DNA of 64,000 nucleotides from Eublepharis macularius (Eukaryota > Chordata > Lepidosauria > Squamata > Eublepharidae). This document shows, one piece after another, positions 1 to 27,190 of the stretch (position 1 is its first letter; every line of letters begins with the position of its first letter). Both the position numbers and the translations under genes were made by a program. Below the pieces are notes generated by a model that was given only the letters and a program-made list of their open reading frames with translations, was not told where the DNA came from and did not search any database. The stretch covers positions 21,416,001 through 21,480,000 of the forward strand of contig NC_072805.1 of assembly GCF_028583425.1 (NCBI RefSeq). Reading direction: 5' to 3'.

Positions 1-12
1 TTTTCCTTTCAG

Positions 13-15708
<15,696 letters not shown>

Positions 15709-16191
15709 GCGATATCGGCTAATCGAAATGCTACAAGATTAGTACAGCGTGCCTTGATCTGCTGCCACTAATAATATAGACAAGCACGGTATGATGGATT
15801 CCCCCCCTCTTCCTTTGGTGTTTAAAGCTGCCTCTCACTGCTGATGCATGGAGCAGGCTGGAGAATCTTCTCAACAGTTCATCAGAGGGCATGGAACTTC
15901 TGCTGGAGGTGAGCCGTTGGTCCCCGTTGCCGTTGGCTTTTCTTCCTCTTGGTTATCCTCATCCTTTTATGGCACAGATGTAAACAGACTGGTCTGTCTT
16001 TCCTGAGCTGGAAGAAGGATGAGCTTAAAGAGAGAGTGCACACAAATGACTGCACCACTTAGAAGCACAAACTTTCTGAGCCTTGGAGCATCTGGAAGCA
16101 GGTATTGGAGATATATATATATATAAATATATATATTTGTGTTTTTTGTGTTAACTGTACCTATGTGGTGAAAACGCTTTTAAAAGACAAC

Positions 16192-16196
<5 letters not shown>

Positions 16197-16248
<52 letters not shown>
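16197..16248. repeat. (GT)n microsatellite
   Basis: About 26 uninterrupted GT units in the PHAF1 3' UTR. Confidence 0.93.
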
Positions 16249-16251
<3 letters not shown>

Positions 16252-17681
16252 CACAGTCAGAAATATATCTATTTCTGAGGCTTACAACATCGTACCAAAT
16301 GTGACAAGTATGTATATACATGTCCATGATTTCAGGCACCACGTTTTTTTAATATACCGTTGAAAACAAGCACGGAGCAGCATGTGCATAAAACTTGGTT
16401 GTAACATTTTTTTTTGCACTACATACACTTTAATTACTTGATAAGACGTTTTAATCTTCATTGAGGAGCATCTGTGTACGGGGTGTGAGTGGCGGTGCAA
16501 CAGTTTATTTAATTGTTTGCCACACAAAGCTTATTTATACAGTGGGGTAGAATAACCCACCTTTTCTGCACTAATATTTACTTGACATGCTGATACAACT
16601 TTTTTTTCCCCCTGTCACACCTGGTTAACTGATTTGTGTTTTTTTTTGTAGTTTCCAGAAGGAAAACAGTAGTCAAGTAAATTATTCCTATGGTTTTTTT
16701 TCTTACTGGTTTTGATAGCATTTTTCTTTTTAAGGGGGGCGGGGGGAAGCATTCAGTCCTGTAAGAGCAAATATGGTTATCTTGTCTAGCAACTCTGTGA
16801 AACTCATATCAGATTAGAATTTCATAATTCCTCATGCTGTAGTTGAAGAACTGGAGGGGGCATCTCTGCTAATGTCACCCGCCCAGGTCTCTCTGAAATG
16901 AATGGAAGTTGCACTGCCTTATTCAAGCGAAGCATCCCAAATGGGGCTTCCATTGGGACCCCATCTGGGCGGATCGTGCCCTTAGTTGTTATACAGCACA
17001 GTAGAGGGAGAGGAGAGTGCCTTGGCTCCCCCTGCCCCTCCCATTACTTTGGATGTCTTTATTTAATGCCAAAATGTTAGCCAAAGAGATCTTCTAATCA
17101 AGTTTCCACATTCTGTACATATATAGCAACACTGCGCACCCCACCCCACCGTCCTCAGCAGACAGGTTTCAACTGCTTCCGGTTTAAAGAGATGCTTCTC
17201 CCCAGTCATTATCCAAGGAGGCGATTGCTGGGCTTCGTAGCTCTCTTGCCAGTCTTATTGTGGGGAAAGTTAGAGAGTCTGTCATCTTTGAAAAATTAAC
17301 CTTTTTTTTAAAATGATGGAGTGTGAGAGACAAATGTATAATTTAATCCCATTTTTTAATATTTTGGTGTAGCAACTTGTGATATATATTATAGAAAAAA
17401 AATTGTGAGTTTTACAAATGTGTGTACAGATTTTGTAAATATAAACTTTTTTTGTAATTTTAACTCCATGTACAGTGTAATCCTGTATAGTTTATCAAGA
17501 AATGAGGGATAGGAAAATTTTAGAAAGTTGAACTAAACGTTTTTGGATCCTGGACCAGTAGCAGGGATACATGTAGTGTGCGTGTGTGTGTGTGTGTTTT
17601 GTGGGTGTGCAAGGTCTTTTTTTTTTGGCCCTTCCTTCTTCATGTATACTGTGACATTCTATACTGCTTTACTTAAAAAAA

Positions 17682-17687
17682 AATAAA
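17682..17687 (+). terminator. Proximal poly(A) signal candidate of PHAF1
   Basis: An AATAAA hexamer sits inside an A-rich run. It would give a 3' UTR of about 2 kb. It could be an alternative site to the one at 17910. Confidence 0.4.
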
Positions 17688-17909
17688 GGAAAGCCCCACT
17701 GAGAATTTAATGGACAAAGGAAAAGAAAAGTTTACCTTTATTTCTAGATGTTTCTCATTTTCTGCACAATGTTCTTTTCCCCCTATGATCATTGCTTGCT
17801 GAGAATTCTCTCCACTCCCCTTTCTCTTGATGCTTTCTTACACAAATTCTGTTTTTCATAGCCATTCTGTAAAGTCTATAAAATAATTAGCATGTACATT
17901 GAAAGGACA

Positions 17910-17915
17910 AATAAA
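17910..17915 (+). terminator. Distal poly(A) signal of PHAF1
   Basis: AATAAA is followed within about 20 bases by a GT-rich stretch (TGTGTTGTTT and then GAGTGTGTATTTTG), the usual downstream element. Cleavage is therefore expected near 17930-17940. Confidence 0.6.
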
Positions 17916-18195
17916 ATGAGACTCGGTTACTGTGTTGTTTAAATACAGTTGCCGGGAGTGTGTATTTTGCAATGAAAGTTGAGTCTGTGCTTTTGTTATC
18001 CATGGCTGACCAGAGCGGCTAAGCGAGCACTCAATCCTGCCAGCAGGATTTCAGAGAGTATTGCAGAGCCTTGGAGAAGATGGAACTTGGCATAAGCAAT
18101 ATGTCTGTGGCCTGAGGGGCAGGGTGAGAGGGAGTCAATAGACAGGCTAGTTTGTGACCTAATGACCCAAACTTTGACCATTGAGGGCTCAGTAA

Positions 18196-18560
18196 GAGCC
18201 AAGCTACAAGAGACAAATTACACAAGGAAAAGCACATGATAGGAGTCACAATGTTAGTCAGGAAGCTGAGTTTTAAAAGAGATAGGCTTTGTCAGTTTCC
18301 CCTCTCTACAGAGCCAGGGAGATCCCTGCTCAGAGGGCTTGTTAATTTCCTCTTTGCCTCCCTAAGGCTTTTTCAGTTTCACCTCCCCTTCTAAGAGGCA
18401 AAGAGGAAATAAACCCTCTGAGCAGCCATCTCCTTAGCTCTGTAGAGGGGGGAAATTGACAGAGCCTTCTGATCTCTTTTAAAACTCGGCTTCCCAGATA
18501 ACATTGCAACTCCCATCACGTGCTCTTCCTTGTGTAATTCATCTCTTGTAGCTTAGCTCT
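18196..18560. mobile_element. Long-arm fold-back MITE, 365 bp (copy P2)
   Basis: Starts GAGCCAAGCTACAAGAGACA and ends CTCTTGTAGCTTAGCTC, with exact TAA duplication at 18193-18195 and 18561-18563. The arms extend inward through GTTTTAAAAGAGAT and TCCTCTTTGCCTC to nearly the centre. Confidence 0.85.
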
Positions 18561-18639
18561 AAGTGACCTGCTTATGCTGCCCACCTGAAAGGGTGAAAAG
18601 GGGGGGGCTAGCATTCAGCAAACCAGAATGCACACAGCT

Positions 18640-18890
18640 TGGAGAGGCCGTGACTTAATGGTAGAGTATCTGCTTGGCATGCAGAAGGCTCTAGGTTTAG
18701 TCCCCACCGTCTCCATTTAAAAGGACCAGAGAGTAGTGATGTGAAGAGAACTCTGCCTGATACCCCGGAGATCTACTGCTAGTTTAAGTAAACAAGACTG
18801 GCGGACAGTGCAATCTTAAGCAGAGTTACTCCAGTCTAAACCTGTTGATTGACCAAGGGTTTGATTCAGTATACATCAGCTTCATGCGTT
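18640..18890 (+). mobile_element. tRNA-like SINE (GGCATGCAGAAGG family)
   Basis: GAGGCCGTGACTTAATGGTA, ATCTGCTTGGCATGCAGAAG, GAGTAGTGATGTGAAGAG and GGGTTTGATTCAGTATAC. A 50-base stretch in the middle (about 18790-18845) is not family-like and may be an insertion. Confidence 0.78.
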
Positions 18891-19261
18891 CATTTTGAGT
18901 TTCCAGTTGAGTGGGACTGCATTAGAACAACCAGCTTAGGGCAGGGAGTTGAGCAGTTTATTTTACCGCTTTTATTTTACCAGGCATTTTATCTGCCAGT
19001 TGCTGGGGATGAAATACAAGCTGTAGGGACCGACAAGAGATGGTAGCTGCTTCAGGACCATCCAGCTGGCTGGCAGATGGAGGAAGATAAGATTGGATGT
19101 GAGGATCTGTCTGCCGCCAGGGAGCACACGCTCCTTTTGTATGTCACGCTATGTACACTGCCACAGAATGATTTACTTACACTATGTCCCTTGGAACAAA
19201 TGCAAACCAGCTCTGCCGCACGAGGTTTCAGGGCATGGCAGGGAAAGCCTAGGAATTAAGG

Positions 19262-19458
19262 GAAGGGGCTGCAGCTCAGTACTGGAACTTGCATGCAGAA
19301 GGTAGCAGGTTCAATCCCCAGCACATCCAGTTCCAGATGAGCTGATGTCCGGACAGGCCTTTCTCTGCCATTGATCTTGGAGACCTGCTACCTGTCAGGC
19401 AGACGGTACTGAGTTTGATCGATCCGTGGCTTGGCTTAAAAGGCAGCTTCGTGTGAAA
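19262..19458 (+). mobile_element. tRNA-like SINE (GGCATGCAGAAGG family)
   Basis: GGGGCTGCAGCTCAGTACTG, GCATGCAGAAGGTAGCAGG, TTCAATCCCCAGCACATCC and AAAAGGCAGCTTCGTGTG. Confidence 0.75.
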
Positions 19459-19639
19459 TGTGAGTTGGCTTTCCAATAGTTTACCATCTAGTGATTTATC
19501 GCAGGCAAATTTGACTGGGATCAAGCATGTAGCAATCAGACTTCTCCAGCTCCACATGTACTTCGCTGCCTTGCTTGCCATCTGCTTTTTTCTGCCACCA
19601 GAGGGTGCACCCCTTCAGTGCACGGTGCGTGTGTCATCA

Positions 19640-19815
19640 AGTTGCAGCTGACTTGGGGCGACCCCATAGGGTCTTCAAGGCAAGAGATGTTCGGAGGTGG
19701 TTTGCTATTGTGTCGCAACCCTGGCCTTCCTTGATGGTCTCCCATCCAAATACCGACCAGGGCTGACCCTGCTTAGGTTCCAAGATCTGATCAGGCTACC
19801 TGGACCATCCAGGTT
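19640..19815 (-). mobile_element. 5S rRNA-derived SINE with BovB-like tail
   Basis: The reverse complement reads GATCAGATCTTGGAACCTAAGCAGGGT and TATTTGGATGGGAGACC in pieces, the internal promoter region of 5S rRNA. A body with GCAAACCACCTCCGAACATC and an end with CCCTATGGGGTCGCC and GACACACGCAC follow. It is a decayed SINE, not a 5S gene. Confidence 0.7.
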
Positions 19816-20100
19816 AGGGCATAGACTCCTTTGCTAATGTACTATAATTTCACCATCACTAAATTCTGCAGTGTTTTTTGTAACAAATTGCCTCGTATCA
19901 TTCAGACTGTTTCTGTGATTTGCTGCTAATATTAAGCAGTAACTCGTGGAGAAGCTCAGCAGATATTCCTGTTCTTTGGAATTCTTCTGCCAGTGCATCT
20001 AACAACTGCTAATGACCACTGTAGAGCCCAGATATTCTCTTTGCTCAGCATCTTTTCTTGTTTGGATTCAATAGGATGCCAATTGTATGTGTAGTGTAGT

Positions 20101-20748
20101 CAGGGCTCATTTGGAGGGGGAACACGCCAGAATGGCATTCCTGTAGATCTGAAAAGAGGTCATGTGGGTTTTGGCCCTGCCCACGTGATTCCTCTTCCTC
20201 CCCTCTGCCCCCCGCCCCCGCTGCTCACCACCACCACCTCCTGGCTTCCCTCGTAGGAACCGGAGGGGGGTGGCCATGTGGCCCGTCCTCGAGCCCTGCA
20301 AGCGGTGAGGGCTCTGCAGAGGAGGGTAAGCTGCTTTGAATTCATTCTGCTGCTTTATTTTCATTCGTGACTCAGGAGTGAATGAGTGAGTGAGTGCGTG
20401 CGTGCAAGCTGGGCTACTGGGGCTGGCTCTCCAAAGCAGGGTAAGCTGCTTTAAATTCATTCTGCTGCTTTATTTTCATTCATGACTCGTGAGTGAGAGA
20501 GAGAGAGAGAGTGGGTGCAAGCAGGGCTGCTGGGGCTGGCTCTCCAGAGGAGGGTAAGCTGATTTGAGTTCATTCCGCTTTATTTTCAGGAAATACCTGG
20601 AGATTTTGGGGGAAAGGGGCCTGAGGGGTGGGTGTTGCCTTCTGACACACTTCCAGTGATGTCAGGGTGTGTGACATATGCTAATAAGATATGCTAATGA
20701 GTTATGCTAATGAGTTCCTGCAGGTCTTTTTCTACGAAGCAACCCCTG
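20101..20748. mobile_element. hAT-like non-autonomous element with internal tandem repeat
   Basis: Starts CAGGGCTCATTTGG and ends GAAGCAACCCCTG, imperfect inverted termini. Flanking 8-mers AGTGTAGT (20093-20100) and AGTATAGT (20749-20756) agree at 7 of 8. Inside is a tandem array with a period of about 114 bp. Confidence 0.75.
20321..20600. repeat. Tandem repeat, ~114-bp period, about 2.4 copies
   Basis: GGGTAAGCTG(C/A)TTT..ATTCATTC and TTTATTTTCA recur; the GTAAGCT word starts at 20326, 20441 and 20554. The array lies within the hAT-like element at 20101. Confidence 0.75.
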
Positions 20749-20850
20749 AGTATAGTGTTTAGTGTGTCATACTAGGATCTGGGAGGCCCGGGTTCAAATC
20801 CCCACTCTGCCAAAGTTCATAGGGTGATGTTGCCCGTTTGTGGTTGCCAG

Positions 20851-21100
20851 TAGTGGTTAAGAGCAGCAGGACTCTAACCTGGAGAACTGGGCCTGATTCC
20901 CTACTCCTCCACTTGAAGCCAGCTGAATGACCTTGGGTCAGTCACAGCTCTTTCAGAGCTCTCTCAGCCCCCCCACCTCACAGGGTGATTGTCATGAGGA
21001 TAATAATAGCACACTTTGTAAACCTCTCTGAGTGGCAGTAAAGTTGTCCTGAAGAGCAGTATATACATTGAATGTTATTATTGTTGTTATAGTTATTGAG
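20851..21100 (+). mobile_element. tRNA-like SINE with L2-like tail, copy 1
   Basis: TAGTGGTTAAGAGCAGCAGG and a GCCTGATTCCC B-box-like word, body CCTTGGGTCAGTCACAGC and CCTCACAGGGTGATTGTC, and tail GTATATACATTGAATGTTATT. It directly follows a fragment of another SINE (20752-20825). Confidence 0.75.
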
Positions 21101-21838
21101 CCAATCATACACTTATAACCTAACCCTCCTCACAGGGGGAAGATAGCAACATATTAGGCACTTTGCATCCCCATTGAAGAGAAAAGCGGGTTATAAATAA
21201 ATTAATACTGCAGAGAACTAGCATCAACCACAGCTGAGTGACATCTCCAGCTGCTTGTTCAGTTATGATACAATGAACCATATCTCCATCCAGTTAAATG
21301 TTACGTTTTATATTCTGCTTGGTCCCATAATATTAATTTCACCCAAAATACTCTCTAATAGATTCTTGGCACCTTTCTTTCATCCCCCGTTCTTAGACTT
21401 GAACAATAAAACTGAAAAACTTAAATAAAGCCCTTATGTAAAAACATCTCCCTTCAACTCTTCTCTGCAACCTCTAGAAATCAAGCAACAAAATAAGTAG
21501 GTTTAGGATCAGAATCCTGTAAGAGGTATTGAGCCTGATTCTTGGCACCTTAGATTTTTTGACTGCCCATCTATGTCTAGGCCAAGGTCAAGGTTGTAGG
21601 CGCTGACTTTTAAAGTGCTTTATGTCCTGGTTCAGGTTGTCCTTCCCCACATGTACCCCCTCTAGCAGTGAGAATTTATTGCAAGTTACCGTTGTGAAAT
21701 TACTGATGTTAACTGAGAAACTTGGTACAAGATTATAAAACAGTCTGTCACAAGCCATCCACCAGATCAGTTTAATTTATTTTAATTCACATTAGCTTTT
21801 GACTGCCAAGTATGCCAGCTAGAGCTGCAGGTACTGGG

Positions 21839-22014
21839 TTGGATCCAGCTGACTTATCTGCTGGTGAAAAATGAATAAAAGGTCTGCTTTGACCACCCCA
21901 GAAGGCTATAATGGGGATTAGGGGACCTACATGGGCAAAAGCCATGCAGATAGGAAACTGTAGTAAAGAGGAGAATTGAGTGAGACCAAGTAAAAAAATC
22001 TGGCTCGATCCAGT
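21839..22014. repeat. GGATCCAGCC-ended repeat, copy 1
   Basis: Begins TTGGATCCAGCTGAC and ends ATCTGGCTCGATCCAG, so the ends are roughly inverted. The interior has GAGAATTGAGTGAGACC. The family is unclassified. Confidence 0.5.
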
Positions 22015-22379
22015 CCACTGTTTGCCACTAAAATATATTATGTGCTAAGTTTAAATATTCTGTTAAGATGATGTACCTTGTCTTGGGAATACATTACTCA
22101 AGATGAGTTAAAACATTTCTTTAAAAAAATGAGAAAAAAATATGTGACAATCCATAAAAGTGAAAGTAATGCTTATATAATTGATCAGTGCTCTTCTGTC
22201 CGCACGGCATCTCTTCTGAGACAAAGGTAAGCTCTTCTAGACCCGAATCTTGGATTATCATCATAATCGCTCAGTATGTCAGTGAGTTGGACAGAATTGG
22301 CATGGAATAGAGCTAGACTAGACCTGGGGAGACCCATTTTCAAATTTCCGCTTGTTATGAAATTCATTGGATGAGCCAC

Positions 22380-22485
22380 TCACTCTTTCTCAGCCTAACC
22401 TACCTCACAGGGTTGTTGTGCAGGTAAAATGGAGGAGGAGGAAGCTATGTATGCTGACCTGAGCTCCTTGGAGAAATGGAGGGAT
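22380..22485 (+). mobile_element. SINE fragment (CTCTGCCATGG family)
   Basis: CTCAGCCTAACCTACCTCAC and AGGTAAAATGGAGGAGGAGG match the body; the 5' tRNA part is missing. Confidence 0.6.
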
Positions 22486-22495
22486 AAAATGTGCC

Positions 22496-22718
22496 GGTAT
22501 GGTGGTTAGATTGTTGGATCTGAGACACTCAGGTTTGGATCCCCACTCTGCCATGGAAGTTTGCTGGTGACCTTGGGCAAACCACGTACTCTCAGCCTAA
22601 TCTACCTCACAGGGTTGTTGTGAGGATAAAATGGAGGAGAGGAGAATAACGTAAGATGCTTTGGGTCCCCATTGGGGAAAAAGTGTAGTATAAATGCAAT
22701 AAATAAGTAAATAAGCTC
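22496..22718 (+). mobile_element. tRNA-like SINE (CTCTGCCATGG family)
   Basis: GGTATGGTGGTTAGATTGTT, GGATCCCCACTCTGCCATGG, ACCTCACAGGGTTGTTGTGA and the tail AATGCAATAAATAAGTAAAT. Confidence 0.8.
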
Positions 22719-23037
22719 AATAAAAATGCAGTTTCCTAAGCAACAATTGTGATCTTACAGACGAGGGCTGGGGGATGCTGCTGCCCTTCAGATCTTCCTT
22801 CCTTACTTAGAAGGAAAGTTTACACCTTAAAAAAAAATCCCAACATTTATTGAAACAATTTTTTCTGGCCTAGACTAGAGCCTGCTTCATCCAAAGTTTA
22901 AAATGAAACCTCAGTCAGCCGATCATATTGACATCTGGGGGTGTGGGGAGATCATGGAAAGTGGATGTAAAAGCCCATGGGATGCAAGAGCTGATATTGG
23001 TATGCAGAACTCATAAAGTGTATACAGATGGAGGGAG

Positions 23038-23125
23038 GTTTTACTTTACACCTCTGAAGTAGGTTGTAGCTCATGAAATTCATTCATTTGATATATCAGT
23101 CTTTAAGACGCCACAGGGCTCTATT
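23038..23125 (+). repeat. Fragment of the same dispersed repeat
   Basis: GTTGTAGCTCATGAAATTCA and CAGTCTTTAAGACGCCACAGG match the layout of one arm of the 12688 family. Confidence 0.4.
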
Positions 23126-23129
23126 AGAT

Positions 23130-23305
23130 TTTGTGTGTGTATGTGTGCCTTCAAGTCACAACTGACTTATGGTGCTCCTATCCACGGGGTTTTCAGGGCA
23201 AGCAAGGAGCAGAGGTGGTTTGCCGTTGCCTTCCTCTGCAGAGTCTTTCTTGGTAGTGTCCCATCCAAGCACCAACCCAGCTATACCATGCTATCTTCTC
23301 ACCAA
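23130..23305 (-). mobile_element. 5S rRNA-derived SINE, diverged
   Basis: Same layout as the copy at 19640 on the same strand: a (GT)n/CTTCAAGTCACAACTGAC end, AGAGGTGGTTTGCC, then TCCCATCCAAGCACCAACCC, the reverse of a 5S segment. The 5S part is more decayed. Confidence 0.55.
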
Positions 23306-23825
23306 GTGCATAGCCCTCTAATTTTTTTTTACTCCCTGCAAGCTATGCTTTTTCGTTATGTCCCTTCTATAAATACAGCAAGTAGTTACACAGGGGGAAC
23401 CCTTCCTGCCTCCTTCCATGTTCTTTTTTTTTAAAAAAATTAGGTGGGTAACCATGTTGGTCTGCACTAGAACCGCAGGATTTGTGGCCAGTGGTCTAGG
23501 TGCCCCTAGACTCAAATCCTGCTCCTCTTTTTAAGTCTGTTTTCTCCAGCACTGCCTTTCCCATCAGCATCCTCCTTTGCCAGAAGCTATTTTCCCTCTA
23601 ATTTGGAACAGATTTTTCTCTGTGATGAAACAGTCAAGCTGCGTGATATGATTTGCGATTACCAGTTCCAACTTCTCTCTTGCCGTCCCCCACCACTACT
23701 TCAATATTCCAAGGTTTAAAATGGGGATTCATCATTTTCAAAGGCTAACTTGTTTCAATGAATATACTGTGATTCTTTAGGAATTCCAGATGATTGGGTT
23801 TTAATTGAGAAGCAATGAAGTGATG

Positions 23826-23907
<82 letters not shown>

Positions 23908-26054
23908 ACAAATGACAGCCAGATCAACTGGCTCAGACATCTGTCATCAATGTATCTGGCTGACCCTCATTCCAGTGAAGAAAACAAAACTGCACCACTT
24001 AAAAGCAAAGGTGGGGTTTCTACCAACTTAAGGGCCTTCCCAGGGAAACACAACTGCCACCACCCCAAAAAACCTGAGAAGGGCTGATTATGCTTCAGTG
24101 GTGCAGAATTATGAGTGCAGTTGAGAGTCGATTAAGGGAGAGGGGGAAATTGGGGAAATAGACCTATTCACACCTTAAGTATTTACGGTACCCTAATAGA
24201 AGAGGAGGAAATTGGGTTATGGGGAATTTTTCAGTCATTTCCTGTCTCTTTGTGATCCCTTGGGTTTCTGGACAGGCAGTGAATCCCCATGTTATTCAGA
24301 AAAATTACGATATATTCATTCCGTTTTCCTCCCTCCTGATTAAGATTCAGTTGCCCTCAATATACTTTGCCTCCTGCTTGATCCTTGTTGGTTCATTTTG
24401 GGTTTCTTCTCTTTTATAAAAAGTCTCATTGATATGGCCTCTGTGATTCAGCCAATCTCGGTGCAGAGTTTTAAACTTTTTGGACATGTGTTACAGGTGA
24501 CCTTGTATAGAGAACACTCGAGTTCAGGCCTTGGCAAATTTTTCTTTGGTTGTAGGAGCCAGGCCTAAAATTGAGGAGCCAGAGTTGTTTTCCAGTCTTC
24601 GGTGTTTCCTATATTAACTATCATATTTGCTAATCTTAACCTTTCCACCATTTCTCATAATGTTATTAAAACTACTGTGACAAAAGTGTTGTATATAAAA
24701 AAGGGCCAAAGAATGGAGAGGTGCTCCTAGTCTCCTAGAAAGCCCTGGACATCTTTTCAGGGACTGTCCTGCATGTGCGCGATCCCAGTGTGTGCCTGCA
24801 CAGAAGACCACTCAATGCACAACGGTTACAGGTAAGTGCAGCCTTATTTCTTCCCCCCATCAGTCATCAGTCATCGCTGCATACTATTCCATGGCCAGTA
24901 ACTTTGAGTGAGAAAACTAGTCAACTGTTCATAAATGCTGGGGGTTTTGCTGGGTATTTTCAAAGTTTTACTGCTTGGTGTTCATCATTATCCATGTGAT
25001 AGGTGTTATGTCGTGCGTGTGTGCTTTTGCACAGTATTATGGGAGTTGTAGTTTGCCCCCCCCCCAGCATCATTTAATCACCTGACTCGACCATCCATGG
25101 TACCCCGGGAGAGAACTGATTTCACCTTCTGCACAGGTGCAAAAGCAGCTTTGAGACAGAAGGAAATGCAACTCCACCATTGCAGATACTGCACAGCTGC
25201 AAAGTTGTTTGGCACACTGCTCATCATGGATGGCGACGACAAGATGCGAGGTGAGGCTCCAAAGGGATCATGAATCGGTATGTTCACTGACCAAACATGA
25301 AGTTTTTGGCAACCCTGGGGCAATTACTTCGGCTGTAAGTCCACCGGGAATGACTAGATCTCCTACTAATGATTAAAAGAGACAGAAGAAAAATCTCCCC
25401 TTTGAGAAAGCATGCCAAGAACACAGTGCTCTTGAAACACAAGGAGTGGATCTTGTGTGCTCAAAAACGAAACCTTTTCGAGCGCAAGAGTGACCACTTT
25501 TAATTCAGGAAAAGCATGAGCCTTCTTGATCAAACATTTAGGGAAACTTATTTAGCAGCTTAATTGGAGAAGGTCCAACGATCCAGATTTAGGAAATTTG
25601 CTCTCTGGTGCACTCAAAAGCAACCTCTTCAGCAAAACTGCAAAGTTCATCTAGGAAGCACAGAGCGAAAAACCCACTGAGGCACCCTTGAAACTGCTTT
25701 TTTTTTGTCTTTCAGAAGGGAATTGGAAAACATGAAGGCTTCCAAGTAGCTCAGTGGTTAAAGAGTGTGTTTAATATAGCCTAAAGCTTTTTATGGCAAT
25801 TGGGGGAGCCCCATGTGTCCTGTTCACACTGTAGAGCAAAGCCAGCCTTGTTAAAGGAGCAGAGCTGGTTTGGCGAATGCATACGGGATCTCCGCCAGAT
25901 CTCTCGCTTCTGTTGTGGCGTCAGCTCACATGACTTCCGAGGCATTTGTTCTTTCTGGTTCCCCGGGAAGCCAGCGTGAAGCAGTGATTCGGATAGCGGG
26001 CTAGGGCCCGGGTCCAAGTTCCCGTATAGCCATGAAGGTACCTCGGCGGCCTTA
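23306..26054. other. Intergenic PHAF1-B3GNT9, mostly unassigned
   Basis: Apart from the AT microsatellite, I see no gene, RNA or repeat I can name. Open frames here are short and unlike known proteins. Confidence 0.5.
23829..23905. repeat. (AT)n microsatellite
   Basis: About 38 uninterrupted AT units, a perfect self-complementary tract in the PHAF1-B3GNT9 intergenic region. Confidence 0.95.
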
Positions 26055-26125
26055 CGACACACTCACTGACTCAGCCTAACCCACCTCAAAGGGATGTTAA
26101 AATGGAGGAAAGGAGATCTTGGCAC
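26055..26125 (+). mobile_element. SINE fragment (CTCTGCCATGG family)
   Basis: CTGACTCAGCCTAACCCACC and AAAATGGAGGAAAGGAGAT match the body only. Confidence 0.5.
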
Positions 26126-26174
26126 TGTGTTCTTTCTTGAAGGGCGGAGATGCGTTGCCGGGGCTGACCGGCCA

Positions 26175-26180
26175 TTTATT
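26175..26180 (-). terminator. Candidate poly(A) signal for B3GNT9
   Basis: AATAAA on the - strand, about 1 kb after the stop codon. No clear GT-rich downstream element stands out and a SINE remnant lies just beyond, so this is only a candidate. Confidence 0.2.
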
Positions 26181-27190
26181 TTACAGGGAAATTTCCCTGA
26201 AAGGCCATTGGTAACCAGGAGTTAAGCCCCAGTAAACTTGTAGACTTGGCTGGTGGCCACTGGTTTCTAATGAAACCTCTGTTTTCTTATGCCACAATAT
26301 GAAGGTACTACCTACTTCACAGAATAGAAGTAATGCTTTCTGAAATAATGTATGTTTTGGGTGGCATGGATGCTCCAACGCGCACAAGTAATGTGTACGT
26401 TTTGCAAGTGGGGCGAGGGCGAGTTCAAACACCATGCTGATGTGACGGTTGCGGTTACCACTTGACAAAATGGTTCTGTGAAGCCTCTGTCATGGGTCAT
26501 CGGAGATACTTGCCTCTTTGCAATAATCCCCAGACTGGCCAATATTAAGCCTGTTCTGGGTTCTTCTATTGCAGGGTAACTCAGATTGACCCCTGGCATG
26601 CTCCAAGGGCTCGTGATGCAGAAGCTATGCAGGTTCGGAAGTAGTTGGGGATTAGATGAGTGATCTAGGAACCCCATGTACACCGCCATAAGTTCCATGA
26701 TGCAACAGAAAATTTAATAATAGATGAAGATAAATGCATAGCAGCATTGATGAGCACTGGAAATCACAGAGGGGGGGGGAGAAACCATACAGCAGAATTT
26801 ACACTTCTCTACCTGGGCCATTGATTGAGCCTTAAATCCAATTTAATTTTGCTTAAGAAAGTTTCCCTTTCTCTCTAATGTATCCCCTCTTCCCTTCCTG
26901 AAAAAGCTCCCTTTATAGACACATCCTAAGTCTCCCTCAGTTCCTTGCTGCTACGCTCCCTGCTTTCTCTCCTCGTTCCCCCAACCCACACACATTTACT
27001 GTGCTTAGAGCTGATTCCTTCATGCACGTTGATTGAGGGCTGGTGAAAACTATTATGATAGGGTGTGATAGGAACACTCTTGGTAATGATTGCCCCCCCC
27101 CCATAGATGAATCAGTAGCACATGCAAGTCCTCACGTTGAGGTTACATCCATAAGTGAAGGTTGACCATACATGAGTGCGAACCTGTCCC

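Larger units (their letters stand above)
15709..17935 (+). other. PHAF1: PHAF1 3' untranslated region
   Basis: About 2.2 kb run from the PHAF1 stop to the last usable poly(A) signal. It is AU-rich and free of the SINE and MITE families common elsewhere, which fits a retained exon. It contains AT (about 16109-16137) and GT (16197-16248) microsatellites and a GT run near 17577-17598. The extent is inferred from the signals, not from transcripts. Confidence 0.7.

Noticed and set aside
18650-18720. tRNA gene at the tRNA-like box A/B sequences (also 19262, 30619, 62930)
   Set aside because: Each continues into a multi-copy SINE body and none keeps a full cloverleaf.
19720-19800. 5S rRNA-like sequence as a real rRNA gene
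   Set aside because: Only the middle of 5S is present, it is diverged, and it continues into a SINE body with a BovB-like tail.
23745-23940. Tyr-Ile repeat frames on the - strand
   Set aside because: Translation of the AT microsatellite.
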